From Bacteroidales bacterium (GTDB lineage: Bacteria; Bacteroidota; Bacteroidia; Bacteroidales; Paludibacteraceae): DNA of 64,000 nucleotides. The position numbers and the translations under genes are program-made. How positions within the stretch are numbered: the stretch's first letter is position 1; each line of letters opens with the position of its first letter. Under the pieces are notes generated by a model that searched no databases, had not been told where the DNA came from, and saw only the letters and a list, made by a program, of their open reading frames with translations. Shown here piece by piece: positions 6,866 to 15,953 of the stretch. Location of the stretch: positions 1 to 64,000 of the forward strand of contig SFDZ01000002.1 in NCBI GenBank assembly GCA_004557405.1. Direction: 5' to 3'.

Positions 6866-8287
6866 ATGAAAACTTTACCGCTCGACGACAAAATTTTTAC
6901 CATCGTAGGCCAAACCGCCGACGAACTTGGCTTGGAATGTTATCTCATCGGTGGCTATGTGCGCGATTTGTTGTTGCACCGACCATCGAAAGATATGGAT
7001 TTCGTGGTTGTCGGCAGCGGCATCGATATGGCCAAAGCCGTCGCCAAAAAACTGATTCACGCACATCTCGCCGTGTTTCGCACTTACGGCACGGCGCAAG
7101 TCAAAAATCATAAATACGAATTGGAATTTGTCGGCGCACGCAAAGAGTCGTATCGGCACGAATCGCGCAACCCTATCGTGGAGGACGGCACCATCGAAGA
7201 CGACCAAAATCGGCGCGATTTTACAGTCAACGCATTAGCCGTCTGCCTCAATAAGGAACGTTTCGGCACGTTTGTCGATCCGTTCGGAGGCTTAGCCGAT
7301 TTGGACAACAAAATTTTGCGCACTCCGAACGACCCCGACGTTACTTTCAGCGACGACCCCTTGCGCATGATGCGCGCCATACGCTTCGCCACACAACTCG
7401 ACTTTCGCATAGCACCGCCAACGTTGGAAGCCATCGCACGCAATGCCGCACGCATCGACATCATCACCCAAGAACGCATCACCGACGAACTGAATAAAAT
7501 AATGCGCTCCGAACGACCTTCCATCGGATTCTTTCTGCTGAACAAAACCGGATTGCTCCCGCTGATTTTTCCCGAATTGAACGCACTGAAAGGCGTCGAA
7601 GAACGAAACGGACGTGGACACAAAGATAATTTTTTGCACACGCTCAAAGTGCTCGACAATGTGGCCGTCAAAAGCGACGACCTCTGGCTGCGTTGGGCGG
7701 CACTGCTGCACGACATCGCAAAACCGGTTACCAAACAGTGGGACGACAAACAAGGATGGACATTTCGCAATCATAATTTCGTGGGCAGCAAAATGGTGCC
7801 GCACATATTCCGACACCTGAAATTGCCACTCGGCGAACCGCTCAACTTTGTGCAAAAAATGGTGCTGCTCCACATGCGCCCCATCGCCTTGAGCGAAGAT
7901 GTGGTTACCGACTCGGCCGTGCGACGCCTCTTGTTCGAAGCCGGAAACGACATCGACAAACTGATGCTGCTGTGCGAATCCGACATCACATCAAACAATA
8001 TGGAAAAGGTGAAACGGTTCTCGCAGAACTTCAAACTCGTTCGGCGAAAATTGCGCGAAATAGAAGAAAAAGACCGCATCCGAAATTTCCAACCGCCGGT
8101 TGATGGCACCGAAATAATGCAACTGTTTGATTTACAACCTTGCGGATTGATTGGAGAACTGAAAGCGCAAATCAAAGACGCCATACTCGACGGCATCATC
8201 CCAAACGAACACGATGCCGCACGCGCGTATCTGCTGACGATTGCGGCCGAGCGAGGACTCACGCCACGCACCCCGACCGACAACTAA
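6866..8287 (+). CDS. cca: CCA-adding tRNA nucleotidyltransferase with HD domain
   Basis: 473 residues. The nucleotidyltransferase head has G-G-Y-V-R-D-L-L-L and the catalytic D-M-D-F-V-V carboxylates (about residues 30-55). The neck has R-R-D-F-T-V-N-A-L-A and D-P-L-R-M-M-R-A-I-R-F-A. An HD phosphohydrolase domain follows (L-L-H-D-I-A-K-P near 275). The product adds or repairs the tRNA 3' CCA; note that the tRNA-Lys genes in this window already encode CCA, so repair is the likely role for those. It is the last gene of the ettA-korA-korB-cca run and converges on folB. Confidence 0.9.
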   Translation: MKTLPLDDKIFTIVGQTADELGLECYLIGGYVRDLLLHRPSKDMDFVVVGSGIDMAKAVAKKLIHAHLAVFRTYGTAQVKNHKYELEFVGARKESYRHESRNPIVEDGTIEDDQNRRDFTVNALAVCLNKERFGTFVDPFGGLADLDNKILRTPNDPDVTFSDDPLRMMRAIRFATQLDFRIAPPTLEAIARNAARIDIITQERITDELNKIMRSERPSIGFFLLNKTGLLPLIFPELNALKGVEERNGRGHKDNFLHTLKVLDNVAVKSDDLWLRWAALLHDIAKPVTKQWDDKQGWTFRNHNFVGSKMVPHIFRHLKLPLGEPLNFVQKMVLLHMRPIALSEDVVTDSAVRRLLFEAGNDIDKLMLLCESDITSNNMEKVKRFSQNFKLVRRKLREIEEKDRIRNFQPPVDGTEIMQLFDLQPCGLIGELKAQIKDAILDGIIPNEHDAARAYLLTIAAERGLTPRTPTDN

Positions 8288-8304
8288 TCGTTCCGCGGCC
8301 ATTC

Positions 8305-8652
8305 TCAACCGACAACAACAATGGCACACTCGGTCTTGCCGCCGAGTGGGGGAGCCAACTTGCTGATTTCGACCGTTACATTTTCGATGTTTTCAAAGTC
8401 GGTCAGCAACGCTTGGCGTATCCTGTAAGCCACATGCTCAATCAAGTTCGATGGTTGCCGCATTTCGTTGCTAACAATCTGATACACAGATTCGTAGTTG
8501 ATGGTGTCGTCCACCGAATCGCTGTTGCAGGCGGCAGTCAAATCGGCATCGATGCTTACACTGACAAGATAGGTGCCGCCAATGTTGCGCTCCGCAGCAT
8601 AACAACCGTGGTACGCATAAAATTCCATGTTTTTGAGTATAATTTTTGCCAT
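8305..8652 (-). CDS. folB: Dihydroneopterin aldolase
   Basis: 115 residues from the ATG at 8650-8652, which gives the family start M-A-K-I-I-L-K-N-M-E-F-Y-A-Y-H-G-C. An ATG six codons upstream is possible but would add an atypical leader. The catalytic Lys lies in the S-K-L-A-P-P motif; the substrate-pocket Glu is in N-Y-E-S-V-Y, and L-I-E-H-V-A is present. It converts 7,8-dihydroneopterin to 6-hydroxymethyl-dihydropterin in folate synthesis. It lies downstream of tig on the same strand, separated by a hairpin. Confidence 0.9.
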   Translation of the reverse strand: MAKIILKNMEFYAYHGCYAAERNIGGTYLVSVSIDADLTAACNSDSVDDTINYESVYQIVSNEMRQPSNLIEHVAYRIRQALLTDFENIENVTVEISKLAPPLGGKTECAIVVVG

Positions 8653-8675
8653 TTTTTGTGGGGTTGGCATACAAA

Positions 8676-8701
8676 CAAGTCCCCCGAAAACGAGGGACTT
8701 G
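8676..8701. terminator. Hairpin between tig and folB
   Basis: The arms caagtccc and gggacttg flank a 10-base loop. On the minus strand it follows tig, but only a broken U-tract (GTTTGT) comes after it, so termination may be partial. Confidence 0.5.
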
Positions 8702-8736
8702 CCTGCTTATAAAATGAAAACTAAACAAAAATATAT

Positions 8737-10071
8737 TTATGCAAACATTTTGTTGAAATCCTCGTACGACGTGCTTTTGGTGTCCAGTTTGACCTGACTT
8801 TTAATGGCGGCCAGAACTTTTTCTTCCAAGGCTTTGTCGGCCAAGTTTTTCAAGGTTTCTTTCTGCTTTTTCATCTCTGCCACATAGTTGGCCAGAATGT
8901 CTTCGGGTACATTCAGCATGCCATATTGTGCCCATTGGATTTTTGCCAATTTGCGGGCTTCGGCATCGATGTCGGCGGCTTCGATTTTCAAATCGTTGGC
9001 TTTCGCAATTTTATCTTTGATGATGTACCATTTCAAATCTTTCAGCATCGCATCGAAATTTTTGTCCACCTCTTCGGCGGTCATTTTTTCGTTGGTAGCC
9101 AATACCCAGCGTTTCAAAAATGCTTCGGGGAATTGCAGACCGTCCATCTTCTTGACCAACGCCTCTTTGGCATCCAAACCGAATTTGTATTCGCTGTCGT
9201 TGACATACGATTCTTTGACTCCTTCGCCGATTTTGGCACGGAATGCGGCTTCGTCGGCAATGCCTTCGTTCGGGAATACTTTGTCGAACAGCGTTTGGTC
9301 GATGGCAGCCTCTTTGTAGCGCGTTATCTGTTTGATTTCGAATGCAAAATCGCTCGTTATGGCTTCGGCTTCTTCTTTCGTTTTTTTCAAGAACGATGCT
9401 ATTTCGGCGGCGTTGTTCATCGCTTTTTGCGGGTTGAACGTAACAATGTCGCCCACTTTTTTGCCAACGAACAATCCTTTTTGGTCGGCATCTTTCAGGT
9501 GCATCGGCGAAAGAATGACGCCTTCAATTTTGCACTCGTCGTTGCCCACTTCCGTTACATCGCCTTTCAGCACATCGTTTTCTTCGACACTCTCGGCCGG
9601 CTCATACGAACCAAAACGTCCGCAGTACGATTTCACCTGACTGTCTATCATCTCGTCGGTGATGGTAATGTCGTAGTACGCAATTTTGTCTTTTTTGCTC
9701 AACTGCAGGTCGAAAACCGGCGCCAAGGCAATGTCGAACACAAATTCGAGCGGCTCTTCCGAATCGAAATCGATGGCTTTTTGTTCGGTTTCGTTGGGCA
9801 ACGGCTCACCCAAAATGTCCAAATTCTGCTCCTTGATGTAGTTGTAAAGCGCATCCGACAACACGCCGTTTACCTCTTCGGCGGTTACGGCTTTGCCGTA
9901 CATCTTTTTCACAAGTCCCATCGGCACCATGCCCGGACGGAACCCCGGTACGTTGGCTTTGCGACGATATTCTTTGAGTTTTTTCTCAACTTTTTCGGCG
10001 TAGTCGTCTTTGCTAACCGTTACGGTTACAATGGCGTTTACGTCATCGGTGTTTTTAAGTACAACGTTCAT
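8737..10071 (-). CDS. tig: Trigger factor
   Basis: 444 residues from the ATG at 10069-10071 (M-N-V-V-L-K-N-T-D-D), which lies about 48 bases downstream of the promoter box; longer upstream frames cross that promoter. The N-terminal ribosome-binding domain has the signature-like segment N-V-P-G-F-R-P-G-M-V-P, followed by a PPIase-like middle domain (about 150-240: G-D-V-T-E-V-G, F-V-G-K-K-V-G-D) and a long helical C-terminal chaperone domain. Family knowledge: it is a ribosome-associated chaperone for nascent chains. In this phylum the PPIase domain is divergent, as seen here. The pairing with folB may be incidental. Confidence 0.9.
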   Translation of the reverse strand: MNVVLKNTDDVNAIVTVTVSKDDYAEKVEKKLKEYRRKANVPGFRPGMVPMGLVKKMYGKAVTAEEVNGVLSDALYNYIKEQNLDILGEPLPNETEQKAIDFDSEEPLEFVFDIALAPVFDLQLSKKDKIAYYDITITDEMIDSQVKSYCGRFGSYEPAESVEENDVLKGDVTEVGNDECKIEGVILSPMHLKDADQKGLFVGKKVGDIVTFNPQKAMNNAAEIASFLKKTKEEAEAITSDFAFEIKQITRYKEAAIDQTLFDKVFPNEGIADEAAFRAKIGEGVKESYVNDSEYKFGLDAKEALVKKMDGLQFPEAFLKRWVLATNEKMTAEEVDKNFDAMLKDLKWYIIKDKIAKANDLKIEAADIDAEARKLAKIQWAQYGMLNVPEDILANYVAEMKKQKETLKNLADKALEEKVLAAIKSQVKLDTKSTSYEDFNKMFA

Positions 10072-10119
10072 AATTAACGATTTATTTTGTTGTGTTCTAT
10101 TGACTATTTTCGGGACTGC

Positions 10120-10127
10120 AAAGTTAC
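10120..10127 (-). promoter_or_regulatory. Promoter of tig
   Basis: TAACTTTG on the minus strand, preceded by a T-rich tract ending in TTTTG; 48 bases from the tig ATG. Confidence 0.65.
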
Positions 10128-10244
10128 AAAAAAAAATCGGGAACTTGCACTTTTTTTGCCGAAAGTTGTCAAATAACCGATTTTGTCGCACATATTACTG
10201 ATAATCAAATTGTTGTGTTTTTCTAAATTATCAGCAAGGCACAC

Positions 10245-10276
10245 AAAAAAGCGTACAAACATCATTTTGTACGCTT
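10245..10276 (-). terminator. Terminator downstream of nadC
   Basis: Perfect 11-base arms (10249-10259 and 10266-10276) around a 6-base loop, followed on the minus strand by TTTTTTGTG. It lies 22 bases beyond the nadC stop. Confidence 0.8.
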
Positions 10277-10297
10277 GCAGGTGCGTGTCGGACGCCA

Positions 10298-11140
10298 TTA
10301 TTTTACGGCTTTGAAACTCATGTCGAGCGATTTGACCGAGTGGGTCAGCGCGCCTACCGAAATGAAATCGACGCCGCATTCGGCGTAGGTGCGCAGTGTG
10401 TCGAAGGTGATGCCGCCCGACGATTCGGTTTCGTAGCGACCTCCAATCAAAGCAACGGCTTTTTTAGTGTCGGCCGGCGTAAAGTTGTCGAGCATGATGC
10501 GGTCAACGCCGCCCACGGCTAACACTTGGTTCAGTTCGTCGAAGTTGCGCACCTCGATTTCTATCTTCAGATTTTTACCTTTGGCGGCGCAGTAATCTTT
10601 GGCGCGTGTAATGGCTTTGTCGATGCCGCCGGCAAAATCGACGTGATTGTCTTTCAGCAAAATCATGTCGTACAGCCCGATGCGATGGTTGCAACCGCCG
10701 CCAATCTTGACGGCTTCTTTTTCGAGCAGCCGCAGACCGGGTGTCGTTTTGCGTGTGTCGAGCACGCGCGTGTGTGTGCCTTCTAATAACTTGACGTACT
10801 CGGCGGTGCGTGTGGCGACACCACTCATGCGCTGCATCACGTTCAGCATCAGACGCTCGGTTTGCAGCAACGATTGTATGCGCCCCTCGACCACAAAGGC
10901 TATGTCGCCCGGTTTGACGCGGTCGCCATCATGCAGATATTGAGTAACTTGAAGTTCGGGGTCGAACGCATGGAATATGCGCTTGGCAACTTCGACACCG
11001 GCCAGCACGCCGGCCTCTTTGATGATGAGTTGCGATTTGCCGCGCGCATCGGCAGGTATGCACGAAAGGGTAGTGTGGTCGCCATCGCCAATGTCTTCGG
11101 CAAACCACAACTTGATGAGTTCGTCTAAATTGTCAATCAT
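10298..11140 (-). CDS. nadC: Nicotinate-nucleotide diphosphorylase (carboxylating)
   Basis: 280 residues. It has E-D-I-G-D-G-D-H-T-T at 15-24, the R-x-x-L-N-V-M-Q-R-M-S-G-V-A-T helix, D-T-R-K-T-T-P-G-L-R-L-L-E-K-E-A-V, G-G-G-x-N-H-R-x-G-L-Y-D and K-D-N-H. These include the residues known to bind quinolinate and PRPP. It makes nicotinate mononucleotide in de novo NAD synthesis. Its first 8 bases overlap the end of the DUF4783 gene, so the two are co-transcribed. nadA and nadB are not in this window. Confidence 0.95.
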   Translation of the reverse strand: MIDNLDELIKLWFAEDIGDGDHTTLSCIPADARGKSQLIIKEAGVLAGVEVAKRIFHAFDPELQVTQYLHDGDRVKPGDIAFVVEGRIQSLLQTERLMLNVMQRMSGVATRTAEYVKLLEGTHTRVLDTRKTTPGLRLLEKEAVKIGGGCNHRIGLYDMILLKDNHVDFAGGIDKAITRAKDYCAAKGKNLKIEIEVRNFDELNQVLAVGGVDRIMLDNFTPADTKKAVALIGGRYETESSGGITFDTLRTYAECGVDFISVGALTHSVKSLDMSFKAVK

Positions 11141-11504
11141 TTGATTCTTCGATTCTTAATTGGTGTATTAGGTTGTTTTTAACTAAAAAATAGACACGAT
11201 AGTTGCCCTGTTTGGTGGCAAGGTTGCCGATGACGAATTGCTGATGCTCGCGCTCGCCCTGATGACTGATGGTGAATGACACGGGCTGATTTTTTTTGAA
11301 AAAATCGGCTAAAATGTTCTGGGTTTGCTGGCGCGTAAACACATTTTCGGCGTTTTTGATAGCCAATTCGACGTTGTTGTTCAGGTATTGTGCTATGTGT
11401 TGGGTGTCGCCTTGTCCAAAATAGGTGATGAGGTCGCTGATGACACCGGCGTCCAAGCACTGAAAACACAAAAGTGCGGTAATGAGTAACGTGTTCTTTT
11501 TCAT
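11133..11504 (-). CDS. Exported DUF4783-type protein
   Basis: 123 residues with a short signal peptide (M-K-K-N-T-L-L-I-T-A-L-L). The mature part resembles the DUF4783 family: G-D-I/T-x-x-I-A-x-Y-L near residue 35, a central F-F-K-K-N-Q-P, and a C-terminal strand pair Y-R-V-Y-F-L-V-K-x-x-x-I-H-Q-L-R-I-E. The fold is probably an NTF2-like cone used for binding rather than known catalysis. It sits directly upstream of nadC with an 8-base overlap and is divergent from rlmH, an arrangement I recognise from other Bacteroidales. Function unknown. Confidence 0.75.
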   Translation of the reverse strand: MKKNTLLITALLCFQCLDAGVISDLITYFGQGDTQHIAQYLNNNVELAIKNAENVFTRQQTQNILADFFKKNQPVSFTISHQGEREHQQFVIGNLATKQGNYRVYFLVKNNLIHQLRIEESND

Positions 11505-11619
11505 GATGTTTCGAAATAACGTTGTTGTTGATTAGACCACAAATTGTGTGCAAATTTTGTGCCAAATATGTTTTTTTGTTGCATTTTGTTGGAATTTTGA
11601 TTAAAAAGAGCGAAATTTG

Positions 11620-11627
11620 CAAACATA
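11620..11627 (-). promoter_or_regulatory. Possible promoter of DUF4783-nadC
   Basis: TATGTTTG on the minus strand, giving an untranslated leader of roughly 110 bases in a very AT-rich intergenic region (11505-11747). Confidence 0.4.
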
Positions 11628-11747
11628 TTTTGTGGCAAAAATACGCTATTTTTATAAAAACACCAAATTTTGGAGGAAATATGTGCGGTGTTTTTCGTTT
11701 TTTGTGTTTTTTTTGCTATTTTTAATTTGAAAATTTGTTGAATCGGT

Positions 11748-12197
11748 ATGAAAATTGCACTTGTATGGATTGGTAAAACAGTGGCGCCGTATTTGGTCGA
11801 AGCGGTGAATGATTATGTGAAACGTGTGCGTTTTTATACGCCGTTTGAGGTGGTGGAGGTGCCCGGACTGAAAAAGTTGTTGCTGAAAACGATAGAGCCA
11901 ACCGATGTGGTGGTGCTGCTCGACGACAAAGGCCGCCAAATGACGTCGGTGGAGTTTGCTGCGTGGATTGAAAAGCACAAACAGGTTTCGGCACGTCGTT
12001 TGGTGTTTGTCGTCGGCGGTGCATACGGATTTTCGCGTGCTGTGTACGATCGTGCGAATACTCTTATTTCGCTGTCGAAAATGACGTATTCGCACCAAAT
12101 GGTGCGCTTGGTGTTTGTCGAACAGTTGTATCGGGCGCATACCATCACTGCCGGCGAGCCTTATCATCACGAAGATAGTTTGTTGAAACAGAGTTGA
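11748..12197 (+). CDS. rlmH: 23S rRNA (pseudouridine1915-N3)-methyltransferase
   Basis: 149 residues. It is a SPOUT methyltransferase with the small RlmH architecture: L-L-D-x-K-G-R-Q-M-T-S-V-E-F-A, then the knot G-G-A-Y-G-F and S-L-S-K-M-T-Y-S-H-Q-M-V-R-L-V-F-V-E-Q-L-Y-R-A, ending Y-H-H-E. It methylates pseudouridine 1915 in helix 69 of 23S rRNA. The ATG follows an AT-rich leader. The sensor kinase begins 3 bases after its stop, so the two are likely co-transcribed. Confidence 0.95.
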   Translation: MKIALVWIGKTVAPYLVEAVNDYVKRVRFYTPFEVVEVPGLKKLLLKTIEPTDVVVLLDDKGRQMTSVEFAAWIEKHKQVSARRLVFVVGGAYGFSRAVYDRANTLISLSKMTYSHQMVRLVFVEQLYRAHTITAGEPYHHEDSLLKQS

Positions 12198-12199
12198 TT

Positions 12200-15100
12200 A
12201 TGAGACATACTAAAAAACATTTTTGGATAATCGTTGCAGCGTTTGTGCTGTGTTTGGTGTCGGGCGTGGTGTTCGATGTGCTGTATCGGGTGTCGAACAC
12301 GTGGGAAGTGCCTGTCGATAAGTTTCAGAAAACATTGTTGCACAAAGAACAGCATGCCGATTCGGTGTTGCGTTTGCTGGCCGGCGATGTGCGTGCAGGG
12401 CGTTGGTCGCCGCAGCGGTCGTTCAAGGTGGGTTCGCCCGACATTTCGCCCGACATTGTTTATTATGTGTACAAGGGTGAACAGCCTGTTTTTTGGAGCG
12501 ACAATAGTTTGGATATTGGCAATTTGGTGCCGTATAAATTGGCGATTGATGGTCCCGACTTTTGCTATGCCAATAATGCGTATTGTGTGGTCAAGGCGTG
12601 TCGCGTCGATGATTATACGCTTTTGGCGTTTATCTTGGTCAAGTATCGCTATTATTTGAACGATGGTCGCTTTATCAGCAGCGATTTTGCCGATGATTTT
12701 GCGTTGGACAATTCGGTGTCGTTGGTGGCCGGCAGTGCCGACGATGCTTTGGCTGTGTTTGCCGCCGATGGTAGTTATCTGTTTTCGTTGTCGAACGACG
12801 AGAATGCTTCCTACAAGTCGTCGTTGGCTACGGTGTCGGTAGTGTGTTATGTGTTGGCTTTTTTGCTGCTTTTGTGGTTGTTTTATGGACTCGATTGTCT
12901 GTTTGGCGCTTCGTTTTGGACGTTGCGCAACTATTTTCTGGCGTTGTCGGTATTGGTGGGTATCACGTTGTGTGGCATTGTGTTTGGTGTGCCGGCGCGT
13001 GTGTTTTCCACCGAATTGTTTTCGCCGATTTATTATGCGTCGGGCATAGTGCCGTCGTTGGGACATTTGGCGTTGTTGAGCGCACTGTGCTGCGTGGCGG
13101 CACTCACGTTTTATGCGCGTGTCAAGTTGCCGGTGTTTCATCGGTGGTCGACTAAAGTGTGTGTGGCGTTTGTGTTGGCGCATTTGGCATCGATTATCGT
13201 GTTTGTGCTGGTGTATCGGCAGTTGTACGATTTGATATACAATTCGAGTTTGGAATTGGTGTTCTATAGCGTTTCGCAGGTGTCGCTCTATTCGGTTCTG
13301 GCGGTATTGTTGATGTTTGTGTGGTTGTTGGCATTTGTGCTGTTGCGCGACAAGATGATGTTCGTGTTCAAATATACGTTGTCGTGGCGATGGTTCTTGC
13401 TGGCCGATGTTTTGGCTGCATGTGTGGCGTTTGCACTGTCTTATGTGTTTGAAACTCAGTCGTTTCATACCGAATTGATAGGCTTTTTCTGCATGTGTGT
13501 GGTGGTCGATATGCTGCGTGTGTTTGTCAAACGTTCGTTGCGCTATTGGCAGTTGTTGCTGATTACGTTTGTGTGTTGCTTGTTTGTGTCGGTCGAGGTC
13601 TATTCGTACAACCTCAAAATCAAATGTGCCAAATACGCTTTGGTGGCCGACAATTTTGCTACGGGCGCCGACAATTCGTACGACATTTATACGCAAAAAT
13701 TATTGACAGACATTGACAGTTTGTTGTTGCAGGATAAAGTGTTGCCGCGCATCATGCAGCATGCTATATCGTCGTCGCCGAAATTGTTGCGCTATTTGGA
13801 CGATAATTATTTCAGGACGTATCTGAAAAACGGGATGAATAATTATACCATGAAAGTGTTTATGGTGTCGTTGTCGTCGCCGACGGCTCATCGTTACGAT
13901 GCGCAAATAGCCGATGGCACGTTGCAACCCTATACCGATCATTTCTACATCAACTGCATGAAAAACGATTCGTATCAGTTTCTCGGCATATTCGATTTCG
14001 AGGTGGCGCGCGACGAAATGTGTCGGTTGTTTGTGGTACTGTACAAACTGAACGATTTGAGCGATTACGATGCGTTGTTTCAGCCGCGCGACAATTGGAT
14101 GAGGCATCTGTCGCTATCGACGGCCAAGTACGAAAACGGTCGGAAGGTGTTCAACGGTGGCATGTTCGTCTATCCCAACCATTTCGACGAAGCGCGATTT
14201 GGTCATCAAAACGTCGTTTATTGGAATCGGTATGCGCACTATGTCTATCGCTACGACAACGGCATCGATATCATTGTCAGCGAACGACATCCGGAACCAC
14301 AATATGCGTTCTTGCTCTTTTGGACGTACTTGTTTATGTTCTATGTGCTGTTGGTTACATGCATGTACCTATTGCGCTTGTTGGCACATCGGCGCTATTC
14401 GTTCGGCAATAGTCTTGTGGCACGCATTTCGCACGCTTTTGTCATACTCGTTATTCTGATTCTGACTGCGGCTTTTGCCACATCGGTGGTGTTTATCTAC
14501 AATCGCAACAAACTCGAACAAGTAAAACTATTGCGCGACAAGATGCGCTGTGTCGAAGCGCAAATGCAACCATTCTTCTGGCGCTATGCACCCGACCTGC
14601 CCGACGATGCCGAGTTGAGTTTTTTCATTCAGGATTTGTCGAAACTCTATCGCACCGATATACATGTTTACGATGCCGGCGGACAACTCATGGCCACTAC
14701 GCGACCATACATTTTTTCGGCCGGTTTGTCGGGCAAACGCCTCAATCCGCAAGTATTTTTCGGCATCGAGGACAGTCACAATGTCATTCCCGAAACGATT
14801 GGCAATTTGGAATATCTGGCGTCGTATGCCATCGTGGCCGATGCGCACGGACACACGTTGGCCTATATCTGCGTGCCGATGTTTTATAGTTCGTACTCGT
14901 TGGCGCGCGAGTTGTTCTCCTATTTGGCGGTGTTCATCAACATCTATTTGCTGGTCCTGCTGCTTACGATTATCATTGCGACGGCTGTGGGCAAACGTAT
15001 TGTCGGACCGTTGCAAACATTGGGACACAAATTGCGGCATATACAGTTGGGCAACGGCAACGAAAAAATTCCGTACAGCGGCGTCGATACCGACGAAATC

Positions 15101-15850
15101 GGGCTGCTGGTCAACGAATACAACCGCATGGTCGATCAACTCACAGCCAGCGCACAACAGTTGGCGCAGTCGGAACGCGAATCGGCTTGGCGCGATATGG
15201 CGCGGCAAATTGCACACGAAATCAAAAACCCGCTCACGCCCATGAAACTCACCATCCAACAACTACAGCGCATCAAAGCCAACGGCGGCGAACAATTCGA
15301 TGAATATTTTACCAAAGCATCGCAAACACTCATCGAACAGATTGATAGTCTGTCGCTTATTGCCTCCGAGTTTTCGCACTTCGCACGCATCCCCGTGGCG
15401 AAACCTACCATCGTCGATTTGAATGCAAAATTGATGTCGGAAGTGGAACTCTTCCGAAACAACTACGAAAACATCGAAATCGACTACCACACCAACACGC
15501 CCCAAGTGTCGATTTTTGCCGATGGCGAACAGTTGACGCAAGTGTTCAACAACTTGCTGAAAAATGCCATTCAGTCGGTGCCTTCGACACGGCACGGCAT
15601 CATTCGTGTGGATTTGAAGGTGGAAAATGCGTGGGTCAGCGTGTCGGTGGCCGACAATGGTTGCGGTATCGACGATGCCGTGGCCGAACGCTTGTTTGTG
15701 CCAAACTTCACCACCAAAAGCAGCGGCATGGGATTGGGATTGTGCATCGTCAAAAACATTGTGCAGATGGCGAATGGCTCGATTACTTTTACCACAAAAC
15801 CGAACGAAGGAACAACGTTTATTGTCAAATTTCCGATTGCCAAAAACTGA
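12200..15850 (+). CDS. Very large membrane sensor histidine kinase
   Basis: 1216 residues from ATG 12200 (a TTG two codons earlier is less likely). One N-terminal membrane helix (about 9-30) and an extracytoplasmic loop are followed by a block of several helices (about 200-450). A second periplasmic domain and further helices come next (about 720-760 and 910-940). The C-terminus has a HAMP-like linker (I-V-G-P-L-Q-T-L, about 940-990), HisKA with A-H-E-I-K-N-P-L-T-P (His at 1006), and HATPase_c with N-N-L-L-K-N-A-I, D-N-G-C-G-I and G-M-G-L-G-L-C-I-V-K-N. The kinase part is NtrY-like. No response regulator is adjacent. The signal sensed is unknown. Confidence 0.85.
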   Translation: MRHTKKHFWIIVAAFVLCLVSGVVFDVLYRVSNTWEVPVDKFQKTLLHKEQHADSVLRLLAGDVRAGRWSPQRSFKVGSPDISPDIVYYVYKGEQPVFWSDNSLDIGNLVPYKLAIDGPDFCYANNAYCVVKACRVDDYTLLAFILVKYRYYLNDGRFISSDFADDFALDNSVSLVAGSADDALAVFAADGSYLFSLSNDENASYKSSLATVSVVCYVLAFLLLLWLFYGLDCLFGASFWTLRNYFLALSVLVGITLCGIVFGVPARVFSTELFSPIYYASGIVPSLGHLALLSALCCVAALTFYARVKLPVFHRWSTKVCVAFVLAHLASIIVFVLVYRQLYDLIYNSSLELVFYSVSQVSLYSVLAVLLMFVWLLAFVLLRDKMMFVFKYTLSWRWFLLADVLAACVAFALSYVFETQSFHTELIGFFCMCVVVDMLRVFVKRSLRYWQLLLITFVCCLFVSVEVYSYNLKIKCAKYALVADNFATGADNSYDIYTQKLLTDIDSLLLQDKVLPRIMQHAISSSPKLLRYLDDNYFRTYLKNGMNNYTMKVFMVSLSSPTAHRYDAQIADGTLQPYTDHFYINCMKNDSYQFLGIFDFEVARDEMCRLFVVLYKLNDLSDYDALFQPRDNWMRHLSLSTAKYENGRKVFNGGMFVYPNHFDEARFGHQNVVYWNRYAHYVYRYDNGIDIIVSERHPEPQYAFLLFWTYLFMFYVLLVTCMYLLRLLAHRRYSFGNSLVARISHAFVILVILILTAAFATSVVFIYNRNKLEQVKLLRDKMRCVEAQMQPFFWRYAPDLPDDAELSFFIQDLSKLYRTDIHVYDAGGQLMATTRPYIFSAGLSGKRLNPQVFFGIEDSHNVIPETIGNLEYLASYAIVADAHGHTLAYICVPMFYSSYSLARELFSYLAVFINIYLLVLLLTIIIATAVGKRIVGPLQTLGHKLRHIQLGNGNEKIPYSGVDTDEIGLLVNEYNRMVDQLTASAQQLAQSERESAWRDMARQIAHEIKNPLTPMKLTIQQLQRIKANGGEQFDEYFTKASQTLIEQIDSLSLIASEFSHFARIPVAKPTIVDLNAKLMSEVELFRNNYENIEIDYHTNTPQVSIFADGEQLTQVFNNLLKNAIQSVPSTRHGIIRVDLKVENAWVSVSVADNGCGIDDAVAERLFVPNFTTKSSGMGLGLCIVKNIVQMANGSITFTTKPNEGTTFIVKFPIAKN

Positions 15851-15896
15851 TGCAGAAAACTTATTAACAAACGAACATTTGCTCGAAAAAAAGTTG

Positions 15897-15905
15897 TATC
15901 TTTGC
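15897..15905 (+). promoter_or_regulatory. Promoter of the 168-residue barrel gene
   Basis: TATCTTTGC, 48 bases before the ATG. Confidence 0.65.
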
Positions 15906-15953
15906 TGCCGATTTGAAATAATGTATTTTTCTAATTTTTAATTTTATTCGATT

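Noticed and set aside
12167..13696. Long open frame (about 500 codons) antisense to the sensor kinase
   Set aside because: Product is extremely rich in His, Gln, Arg and Ile with no domain; it is the mirror of the codon bias of a clearly real kinase gene.
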